From: Acidobacteriota bacterium
Lineage (GTDB): Bacteria > Acidobacteriota > Thermoanaerobaculia > Multivoradales > JAHEKO01
Direction of reading: 5' to 3'
Assembly (NCBI GenBank): GCA_024638355.1
Contig: JAHEKO010000292.1
Span: 1-5,377 of the forward strand
DNA length: 5,377 nucleotides
Positions 1 to 5,377 of this stretch are shown here, piece after piece. Positions within the stretch are counted from its first letter, which is position 1. Every line of letters begins with the position of its first letter. The notes beneath the pieces were generated by a model. It worked only from the letters and a program-made list of their open reading frames with translations, ran no database searches and was not told the origin of the DNA. The position numbers were made by a program, and so were the translations under genes.

Positions 1-2233
1 GCTTGTCGGCGAGGCCGCCTTCGAGCTGCCGGAGAACGCCCAGGCCGTCGAGCACCCAGAAGCCTCGGCCCTGGGTCGCCGCGACGAGATCGCCCTGGCG
101 AATCGCCAGGTCGGTGATCGGCACCGGCGGTAGCTCGAGAGCCAACGACTGCCAGTGGCCGCCGTCGTCGAAGGAGACGTAGATGCCCCCCTCACCGCCG
201 GCATAGAGCAGGCCGCGCCGCTCGGGATCCTCGCGCACCACCCGGATGAAGTTGTCCCGCGGCAGGTCGCCGTCGAGGCGCGTCGACCTCGCACCGTAGT
301 CGGTGAGCTTGTAGACGTACGGTCGGAAGTCGTTCAACTTGTAGCCGGCGACGGCGACGTAGGCGGTGCCCGGCTCGTGATTGCTGACGTCGATGGCGTT
401 GACCATCGCGCCGCCGAGGTCGCCGGGAGTGACGTCGGCCCAGGTCTCGCCATCGTCACGGGTCACGTGAATCAAGCCGTCGTCGCTGCCGACCCAGATC
501 GTGCCGTAGGCGTGCGGTGAAGCGGTGATCGTGAGGATCGTGCCGTAGAACTCGGCCCCGACGTTCTCCGCGGTGATCGGCCCGCCGTTCAGCCCCTGCT
601 TGTCTTCTTCGTTCTTGGTCAGGTCGGAGCTGATCTCTTCGAAAGTGACGCCGCGATCCCGGGTTCGGAGGAGCTTCTGGGTGCCGTAGTAGACGACGCT
701 GGGATCCTGCGGCGACGCCGTCACCGGCGCGTTCCAATTGGTCCGGTAGCGTAGATCCTTCGACTGCATTCCGAAGACGAACTCCGGATAGGGCTTGATC
801 TCGCGCACGCGCTCGGTGTCGGCGTCGTACTCGGTCAGCGTGCCGTTGATGGTCGTCGCGTAGACCAGCCTCGGATCGTCCGGGTCGAAGGCGATGTGCG
901 CGCTCTCGCCGCCGCCGACGGAGAAGAAGTCGTCGTTGCCGATGCCGCCGTCGTAGGTCTCGCTGAGGATCGCGACCGTCGAGTTGTCCTGCTGGCCACC
1001 GTAGATGCGGTAGGGAAACAGATTGTCCGTGTTCACCCGATAGAACTGCGCCGTCGGCTGGTTCATCAGGCTCGACCAGGATTCGCCGCCGTCGAAGGTG
1101 ATCGTCGCGCCGCCGTCGTTCGCGTTGATCATGTTCTGGTTGTCGTTCGGGTTGATCCAGTGGTCGTGATGATCGCCGTGTGGCGTGCGCTTCTTCTCGA
1201 AGGTCGCCCCGCCATCGATCGACTTCATGAAGGGCGCGTTGAGCACGTAGACGATGTCGTCGTTCACCGGATCGGCGGCGATGTGCATGTAGTACCAGGA
1301 GCGCGTCCACAGAATACGTTTGCCGTTCTTGAGCTCCCAGCTCTCGCCGGCGTCGTCGCTGCGGTAGAGGCCGCCCTCGCCCGGCATCGCTTCGACGATG
1401 GCGTAGAGGCGACTCGGGTTGCTCGCGCAGACGTCCACTCCGATCTTGCCGATCAGCTCGGGCAGGCCGCGGGTGAGCTTTTTCCAGGTATCGCCGCCGT
1501 CGGTCGATTTGAAGATGCCGCCGGCGGTGCCGCCCGACTTCACGTACCACGGCTTGCGGCCGTGCTCCCACATGGCGGCGTAGAGGATGCGCGGGTTGGT
1601 GGGGTCCATGCGCAGATCTGTAGCGCCGGTCTCGGCGTCCACCTTCAGCACCTGTTGCCAGCCCTGGCCGCCATCCGCCGTGCGGTAGACGCCGCGCTCT
1701 TCGCTCGGTCCCCAGATCTGCCCCTGCACCGCGACGTAGGCCAGATCCGGATTCTCGGGGTGGATCTTTATGCGTGCGATCTGGCCCGCCTCGGGTAGGC
1801 CGACATGCGTCCAGCTCTTGCCGGCGTCGGTCGACTTGTAGACGCCGTCGCCGTGGCTGGTCGTCACGCCACGGATCGACTTCTCGCCGGTGCCGACGTA
1901 GATCACGTTGGGATCCGAGGGAGCTACGGCGATCGCGCCGATCGTTCCGACGTTGAAGTGCTCGTCGGAGATGTTCTCCCAGGTCAGCCCCGCGTTCTCC
2001 GTCTTCCACACGCCGCCGCCGGTCGCGCCCATGTAGTACAGCTGGTTGTTCGACGGCACACCGGCGACCGTGGTCACGCGGCCGCCGCGATAGGGACCGA
2101 CGAAGCGCCACTCCAACGCCGCGAGGAGCGACGGGTCGACGGTCTCTTCAGCAGTCGCAATTGGAGGAAGCGCGGACGAGGCCACGATCGCCGCACCGAT
2201 GAGAAAGCCGGTCGCACTGAGCTTGGAACGCAT
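1..2233 (-). CDS. Exported VPS10/sortilin-like Asp-box (BNR) beta-propeller protein, 3' end beyond window
   Basis: The frame is open from an ATG at 2233 to the left edge: 744 codons with no stop. Residues 1-28 look like a Sec signal peptide. The mature part opens with the family hallmark FVGPYRGGR (44-52). About eleven Asp-box strands follow, for example GVYKSTDAGKSW (130-141), GIFKSTDGGDTW (239-250), GLYRSDDAGESW (288-299) and GIYVSFDDGGHW (683-694). A conserved-looking centre holds HGDHHDHWINPND (352-364), NQPTAQFYRV (391-400) and YGGQQDNSTV (411-420). The end resembles the ATQGRxFWxLD stretch of the family (719-729). These are bacterial proteins usually annotated as VPS10 domain, BNR/Asp-box glycosyl hydrolase or Ycf48-like; full members are typically around 1000 residues, so a C-terminal part is probably missing. 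The likely location is periplasmic or extracellular. The substrate or partner is unknown, and the hydrolase label is not supported by any catalytic motif I can identify. The mature part has a single Cys (269). No in-frame ATG, GTG or TTG lies upstream as far as glpD, and no clear Shine-Dalgarno precedes the ATG. Family confidence is high; function is open. Confidence 0.9.
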   Translation of the reverse strand, partial: MRSKLSATGFLIGAAIVASSALPPIATAEETVDPSLLAALEWRFVGPYRGGRVTTVAGVPSNNQLYYMGATGGGVWKTENAGLTWENISDEHFNVGTIGAIAVAPSDPNVIYVGTGEKSIRGVTTSHGDGVYKSTDAGKSWTHVGLPEAGQIARIKIHPENPDLAYVAVQGQIWGPSEERGVYRTADGGQGWQQVLKVDAETGATDLRMDPTNPRILYAAMWEHGRKPWYVKSGGTAGGIFKSTDGGDTWKKLTRGLPELIGKIGVDVCASNPSRLYAIVEAMPGEGGLYRSDDAGESWELKNGKRILWTRSWYYMHIAADPVNDDIVYVLNAPFMKSIDGGATFEKKRTPHGDHHDHWINPNDNQNMINANDGGATITFDGGESWSSLMNQPTAQFYRVNTDNLFPYRIYGGQQDNSTVAILSETYDGGIGNDDFFSVGGGESAHIAFDPDDPRLVYATTINGTLTEYDADTERVREIKPYPEFVFGMQSKDLRYRTNWNAPVTASPQDPSVVYYGTQKLLRTRDRGVTFEEISSDLTKNEEDKQGLNGGPITAENVGAEFYGTILTITASPHAYGTIWVGSDDGLIHVTRDDGETWADVTPGDLGGAMVNAIDVSNHEPGTAYVAVAGYKLNDFRPYVYKLTDYGARSTRLDGDLPRDNFIRVVREDPERRGLLYAGGEGGIYVSFDDGGHWQSLALELPPVPITDLAIRQGDLVAATQGRGFWVLDGLGVLRQLEGGLADK
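152..2020 (-). repeat. About eleven Asp-box (BNR) protein repeats within the propeller gene
   Basis: Copies of the pattern S/T-x-D-x-G-x-T-W/F, each at a beta-hairpin turn, end at residues 85, 141, 192, 250, 299, 345, 386, 531, 598, 650 and 694. The first (TENAGLTW) and the tenth (LTDYGARS) are degenerate; the rest keep the D-x-G core and a final Trp or Phe. Most are spaced about 40-60 residues apart, except for a gap of 145 residues between the seventh and eighth copies (386 to 531). That gap suggests an insertion or a boundary between two propellers. The repeats are protein-level only; I see no long identical DNA repeats. Confidence 0.8.
2150..2233 (-). other. Predicted Sec signal peptide of the propeller protein
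   Basis: Residues 1-28 have a short basic n-region (R2, K4), a hydrophobic core of about 15 residues (F10 to L22, containing LIGAAIVASSAL), and a small-residue c-region ending Ala-Thr-Ala at 26-28. This fits signal peptidase I cleavage before E29. There is no Leu-x-x-Cys lipobox, so it does not look like a lipoprotein, and there is no twin-arginine motif. The presence of this signal immediately after the ATG at 2233 supports that start codon. Confidence 0.8.
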
Positions 2234-2366
2234 GACGAAAGAGCGTAGCTTGAGCTGCTGGCGGAGGCAAACGGGGTCGGCGCCGGCGGGAGCCCTCCCG
2301 CGCTGCCTCTCTACCGCCCCGGGCGAACCAAGCCCACCCGCTACCCGGCGCCGACTCGCGAACGGC
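2234..2366 (-). other. Non-coding gap between glpD and the propeller gene
   Basis: This 133-base stretch separates the glpD stop from the next ATG. It is GC-rich and contains inverted repeats (see the terminator candidate). I see no convincing -35/-10 pair and no clear Shine-Dalgarno. The bases just before the propeller ATG are pyrimidine-rich (gctctttcgtc), so that gene may use a weak or leaderless-like initiation. The frame of the propeller gene stays open through the gap but offers no alternative start codon. Confidence 0.6.
2276..2355 (-). terminator. Possible glpD 3' hairpin / weak terminator candidate
   Basis: An 11-base perfect inverted repeat (gtcggcgccgg at 2276-2286, its complement at 2345-2355) encloses a second, tight hairpin at 2286-2301: a six-base stem gcggga/tcccgc with a four-base loop. 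Read on the minus strand, the structure lies directly after the glpD stop. The bases after it contain only a short TTT, not the U-run of a canonical intrinsic terminator. It may serve as a 3' end stabiliser, a terminator of low efficiency, or an attenuating leader of the next gene. The two stems share one base (2286), so they could form together only approximately. Confidence 0.35.
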
Positions 2367-3941
2367 TCATCGGGCGTAGCTCGAGCCGAGATAGCCGCGG
2401 GCGATTCCGTTGAACGCCTCGATCTCGGCTTGCTCACGCTCCTCGCTCCAGCCCAGCTCGCGCGCGAGGATCGCGGCCACCGCCGGCGCCGCGTCGATCG
2501 CCGCCGCGGCGTCGAGGATCAGCGCCCGGCAGCGCCGCGACAGGACGTCGTCGACCGTGCGCGCCATCTCGTCGCGGGCGAACCAGACGACCTCGGCCTT
2601 CTGCAGGTCGAGGCGCCGGTCGATGTAGTCGGCGAGCTCCGGCTCGGCGGCGATCAGCGCCTCGATCCTCCGGGAGTCCGAGCCGTAGGCGTCGATCTCG
2701 GTGGTCAGATTGCACGAGATCTCCTCGGAGCCGTGGAGGGGCAGGTCCGCCGTCGGACAGGCGCGTCGGGTCAGCCCTCCGAGCTCCTCGGCGCGATCGA
2801 CCACGTCCTCGCCCATCTTGCGGTAGGTGGTCCACTTGCCGCCGGCGATGGTGATCAGGCCCGAGTCGGAGACCGTGATCAGGTGGTCGCGCGACAGGGA
2901 CGCCGTGCTCGTGCCCGTCTCCCCCTTGACCAGCGGGCGGAGCCCAGCGAACACGCTGAGGACGTCGGCCGGCCGCGGGTCGCACGACAGGTAGCGCCCG
3001 AGATGGCCGAGCAGGAAGTCGAACTCCTCGGGTAGCGCCCGCGGCTCGAGCGAGGCCTCTTCGACCGGCGTATCGGTCGTGCCGGCGACCACGCGCCCGT
3101 GCCAGGGAACGGCGAAGATGACGCGGCCGTCGTCGGTGCGCGGAATCAGCATGGCGTGATCGCCGGGCAGGAACTCGCGGGGCAGGACGACATGCACGCC
3201 CTGGCTCGGGCGGACCAGGAGCGGCGCTCGGGGATCGTCGCGCCGTCGGATGCCGTCGGTGAACGGGCCGGTGGCGTTGATCACCGTGCGCGCTCCGATC
3301 TCGAGCTCGGCGCCGCTCTCCTCGTCGCGCGCGAGCAGTCCCGCCAGGCGGCCGCGCTCGGTCTTCGTGACTCCCACGCAGCGCACCCGGTTGACCACCG
3401 CGGCGCCGTGGTCGCTGGCGGTCTGGGCCAGGACGATCGCCAGCCGCGCGTCGTCGAACTGTCCGTCGTGGTAGAGGACGCCGCCGCGCAGCGACTCCCG
3501 CTCGACGGTGGGCAGGAGCTCGATCAGCTCACGCCGGCTCAGGATCTTCGACGGGTCGAAGCTGTCGTGGCCGCCCAGCTTCTCGTACACCTTGAGCCCC
3601 GTGCCGTAGTAGGCGCGCTGCCACCAGCGGTAGGCGGGAATCACGAACGGGACCGAGCAGACCAGGTGGGGGGCGTTGTGGATCAGGCGCTCGCGCTCGC
3701 GCAGCGCTCCGGTGACCAGCGAGATCTGACCCTGGCGCAGGTAGCGCACGCCGCCGTGAATCAGCTTCGTGCTGCGGCTCGAGGTGCCGTTGGCGAAGTC
3801 GGCCTGCTCGATCAAACAGACCGAGTGGCCGCGCGCCGCGGCGTCGACCGCGGCGCCCAGGCCGGTGGCGCCGCCGCCGCAAATGAGGATGTCGAAGGTC
3901 TCGCCGGAGCGGATGCGATCGAGTGCGGTCTCCCGGTTCAT
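2367..3941 (-). CDS. glpD: FAD-dependent glycerol-3-phosphate dehydrogenase (aerobic, GlpD / GPD2-like)
   Basis: The enzyme oxidises sn-glycerol 3-phosphate to dihydroxyacetone phosphate on the inner face of the membrane and passes electrons to quinone. It is complete at 524 residues, close to the usual length of bacterial GlpD (about 500). The N-terminal Rossmann fold binds FAD: GGGATGLGAA (22-31) and Glu45 after the second strand. The family signature SSRSTKLIHGGVRYL follows (54-68). INATGPFTD is at 221-229, GTTDTP at 287-292, GLRPLV at 333-338 with the substrate-site Arg335, and IAGGKWTTYRKM at 365-376. Residues from about 395 form the helical DAO C-terminal domain. No signal peptide or transmembrane helix is seen, as expected for a monotopic membrane protein. 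The ATG at 3941 lies 24 bases after the glpK stop, with a weak GGATGAG Shine-Dalgarno nine bases upstream. Sequence features resemble eukaryotic mitochondrial GPD2 more than E. coli GlpD, but the calcium-binding EF-hand tail is absent. Anaerobic GlpA is unlikely: there is no C-terminal [2Fe-2S]/BFD-like Cys cluster and no glpB/glpC beside it. Confidence 0.96.
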   Translation of the reverse strand: MNRETALDRIRSGETFDILICGGGATGLGAAVDAAARGHSVCLIEQADFANGTSSRSTKLIHGGVRYLRQGQISLVTGALRERERLIHNAPHLVCSVPFVIPAYRWWQRAYYGTGLKVYEKLGGHDSFDPSKILSRRELIELLPTVERESLRGGVLYHDGQFDDARLAIVLAQTASDHGAAVVNRVRCVGVTKTERGRLAGLLARDEESGAELEIGARTVINATGPFTDGIRRRDDPRAPLLVRPSQGVHVVLPREFLPGDHAMLIPRTDDGRVIFAVPWHGRVVAGTTDTPVEEASLEPRALPEEFDFLLGHLGRYLSCDPRPADVLSVFAGLRPLVKGETGTSTASLSRDHLITVSDSGLITIAGGKWTTYRKMGEDVVDRAEELGGLTRRACPTADLPLHGSEEISCNLTTEIDAYGSDSRRIEALIAAEPELADYIDRRLDLQKAEVVWFARDEMARTVDDVLSRRCRALILDAAAAIDAAPAVAAILARELGWSEEREQAEIEAFNGIARGYLGSSYAR

Positions 3942-3969
3942 CTCGGGCGGCTCATCCGCGACGCTTCAT
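3938..3969 (-). promoter_or_regulatory. glpK-glpD junction with three ATGA stop/start overlaps and weak ribosome-binding site
   Basis: On the minus strand, ATGA occurs at 3969-3966, 3955-3952 and 3941-3938, exactly 14 bases apart. The first contains the glpK stop TGA; the third contains the glpD start ATG. Between them lie two five-codon ORFs (MKRRG and MSRPR), each starting in one ATGA and stopping in the next. GGATGAG at 3957-3951 could also act as a Shine-Dalgarno for glpD at nine bases spacing. The arrangement suggests translational coupling of glpD to glpK; the relay itself may be coincidence. Confidence 0.4.
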
Positions 3970-5377
3970 TCGGGCTCGATCCACCCCTTGGCGCGCTCCA
4001 CGGCGCGGTGCCAGCCGGCGAGCAGCTCCGCCGCCTCGTCGGCCGCGCGCCGCGGCGTGAAGCGGCTTTCGATCGCCCAGCCGTCGGCGATCTCCTGCCG
4101 GTCGCTCCAGAGGCCGGTAGCGCGGCCGGCCAGGTAGCCGGCGCCGAGCGCGGTGGTCTCGATCACCCGCGGCCGCACGACTTCGGCCTGAAGCAGATCG
4201 GCCTGGATCTGCAGCAGAAGGTCGCTGCGGGCGGCGCCGCCGTCCACGCGCAGCTCCTTGAGCTCCACCCCCGTCTGGGCCATCAAGGCGATCAGGTCGG
4301 CGCTCTGCAGGGCGATGCTCTCGAGGGCCGCCCGGCAGATGTGCGCGCGGTTGACGCCGCGGGTGAGCCCGACGAGCGCGCCGCGCGCGAATGGGTCCCA
4401 GTGCGGCGCGCCCAGCCCGGTGAAGGCGGGCACCAGGTAGGCGCCGTGCGAATCGGCGACCTCGGCCGCGTACTCGTTGACCTGGTCGGAGCTCTCGATC
4501 ATCCGCAGCTCGTCGCGGAGCCACTGGATGACCGCGCCGCCGACGAAGACGGCGCCCTCGAGCGCGTACTCGAGCTTGCCGTCGATCCGCCAGGCGACGG
4601 TCGACAGCAGGCCCGGAGAGAACTTCGGCTCGCTGCCGGTGTGGAGCAGCAGGAAGCAGCCCGTGCCGTAGGTGTTCTTGGCCGAGCCGGGGGTGAAGCA
4701 GGCTTGTCCGAAGAGCGCCGCCTGCTGATCGCCGGCGATGCCGGCGATCGGAATTCCGGCCAGGGAGCCGACCGCCGCCTCGGCCGCAACGCCGCTCGAG
4801 TCGACGATCTCCGGCAACATGGGCGCCGGGACCCCGAACAGATCGAGCAGGCTCTCCGACCAGCCGTCGCGGTGCAGATCGTAGAGCAGGGTGCGCGAGG
4901 CGTTGCTGGCGTCGGTCACGTGGCGAGCTCCGCCGCTGAGCTTCCAGATCAGCCACGAGTCGATCGTGCCGAAGCAGAGCTCGCCCGCCAGGGCGCGCTC
5001 GCGCACGCCCTCGACCCGGTCGAGAATCCAGCTCAACTTGGTGCCGCTGAAGTATGGGTCGAGCCGTAGCCCGGTGCGGCGGTAGACGTCGTCCTCGAGC
5101 CCCCGCCTCTTGAAGGCGGCGCAGGCGTCCGAAGTCCGGCGATCCTGCCAGACGATGGCGTGGCCGATCGGCTCGCCGCTCGCGCGGTCCCAGACCACCA
5201 CCGTCTCGCGCTGGTTGGTGATGCCGATTGCGGCGATCCGGTCGCGGGCGAGGCCCGACTCGGCGAGCGCGTCTTCGGCGACAGCGAGCTGATTGCGCCA
5301 GATCTCGTCGGCGTCGTGCTCGACCCAGCCGGGGCGCGGGTAGATCTGGCGGTGCTCGCGCTGGGCGGCCGCGACCG
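3966..5377 (-). CDS. glpK: Glycerol kinase, 5' end beyond window
   Basis: GlpK phosphorylates glycerol with ATP to sn-glycerol 3-phosphate in the cytoplasm, trapping it for GlpD next door. The frame stays open to the right edge, giving 469 visible residues. The first visible part ([19 protein letters not shown]) aligns near residue 30 of E. coli GlpK, so about 30 residues with the N-terminal DQGTTSSR phosphate loop are missing. A GTG at 5201 is internal (visible residue 59), not the start. Glycerol-site residues are present: ITNQRET (visible 52-58), DPYFSGTK (106-113) and the catalytic Asp in [10 protein letters not shown] (Asp216). FGGY signature 1 covers [11 protein letters not shown] and signature 2 covers GALVGLTRG through CRAALE. 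GTG in YGTGCF (237-239) and DGG (378-380) belong to the nucleotide site. The Arg that binds fructose-1,6-bisphosphate in E. coli and the His phosphorylated by HPr in enterococci are both replaced. It ends IEPE, 24 bases before glpD. Confidence 0.96.
   Translation of the reverse strand, partial: VAAAQREHRQIYPRPGWVEHDADEIWRNQLAVAEDALAESGLARDRIAAIGITNQRETVVVWDRASGEPIGHAIVWQDRRTSDACAAFKRRGLEDDVYRRTGLRLDPYFSGTKLSWILDRVEGVRERALAGELCFGTIDSWLIWKLSGGARHVTDASNASRTLLYDLHRDGWSESLLDLFGVPAPMLPEIVDSSGVAAEAAVGSLAGIPIAGIAGDQQAALFGQACFTPGSAKNTYGTGCFLLLHTGSEPKFSPGLLSTVAWRIDGKLEYALEGAVFVGGAVIQWLRDELRMIESSDQVNEYAAEVADSHGAYLVPAFTGLGAPHWDPFARGALVGLTRGVNRAHICRAALESIALQSADLIALMAQTGVELKELRVDGGAARSDLLLQIQADLLQAEVVRPRVIETTALGAGYLAGRATGLWSDRQEIADGWAIESRFTPRRAADEAAELLAGWHRAVERAKGWIEPE

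Noticed and set aside
896..1798. 300-residue plus-strand ORF opposite the propeller gene
   Set aside because: It is antisense to a gene with clear repeats; its composition is dominated by Val, Ala, Arg and Asp with no recognisable motif.
456..2111. 551-residue minus-strand ORF in a different frame from the propeller protein
   Set aside because: Its translation is extremely rich in Arg and low-complexity, has no recognisable domain, and lies wholly inside the frame that carries the signal peptide and Asp boxes.
1..2233. Sialidase or other glycosidase identity for the propeller protein
   Set aside because: Asp boxes occur in many unrelated propellers. I could not identify a sialidase Arg triad or a glycosidase acid/base pair, so only a family-level call is justified.
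2199..3035. 278-residue plus-strand ORF across the gap and glpD
   Set aside because: It is antisense to glpD, with no start context or domain, and its composition is typical of a GC-rich shadow frame.
3966..3968. TGA of glpK as a recoded (selenocysteine or read-through) codon
   Set aside because: GlpK ends at the expected place for the family (after a GW-x-x-A-x-x-R-A-K-x-W tail), so this TGA is best read as an ordinary stop.
3952..4956. 334-residue minus-strand ORF overlapping glpK
   Set aside because: It is an Arg/Pro-rich out-of-frame reading of glpK. Only its last five codons overlap the ATGA relay reported above.
3099..5069. 656-residue plus-strand ORF opposite glpK and glpD
   Set aside because: It is a GC-driven antisense shadow: Ala/Arg/Gly/Asp-rich with no domain, and it spans two well-recognised genes on the other strand.
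1..5377. CRISPR array, tRNA/rRNA, insertion sequence or defence cassette
   Set aside because: I found no direct repeats with regular spacers, no RNA-gene signatures and no transposase-like or defence-like protein; nearly the whole window is filled by three ordinary genes.

Overview
The window is a GC-rich (roughly two-thirds G+C by eye), densely coding bacterial segment. All three genes I can support lie on the minus strand and are read from right to left. There is no sign of an RNA gene, CRISPR array, insertion sequence or phage gene. The combination of a glpK-glpD pair, a GlpD resembling the mitochondrial GPD2 type, and a large exported Asp-box (BNR) beta-propeller protein is the kind of content seen in Acidobacteriota, Gemmatimonadota and similar GC-rich, poorly cultured phyla. 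That placement is an inference with low certainty.

Right to left: (1) positions 5377-3966, glpK, glycerol kinase, missing only about its first 30 codons beyond the right edge; (2) a 24-base junction carrying three evenly spaced ATGA stop/start overlaps; (3) positions 3941-2367, glpD, FAD-dependent glycerol-3-phosphate dehydrogenase, complete at 524 residues; (4) a 133-base non-coding gap with GC-rich inverted repeats; (5) positions 2233-1, the first 744 codons of a secreted VPS10/sortilin-like Asp-box propeller protein that runs off the left edge.

glpK and glpD form an evident operon. GlpK makes sn-glycerol 3-phosphate from glycerol, and GlpD oxidises it to dihydroxyacetone phosphate at the membrane, passing electrons to quinone. 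No glycerol facilitator (glpF) or regulator (glpR) is visible here. The propeller gene is co-oriented but separated by the hairpin-rich gap; it has no evident functional link to glycerol use and may be transcribed separately.

I do not see a convincing new biological system. The best leads are the ATGA relay between glpK and glpD, the loss of known allosteric-control residues in GlpK, the mitochondrial flavour of GlpD, and a conserved-looking His/Asp cluster in the propeller protein.
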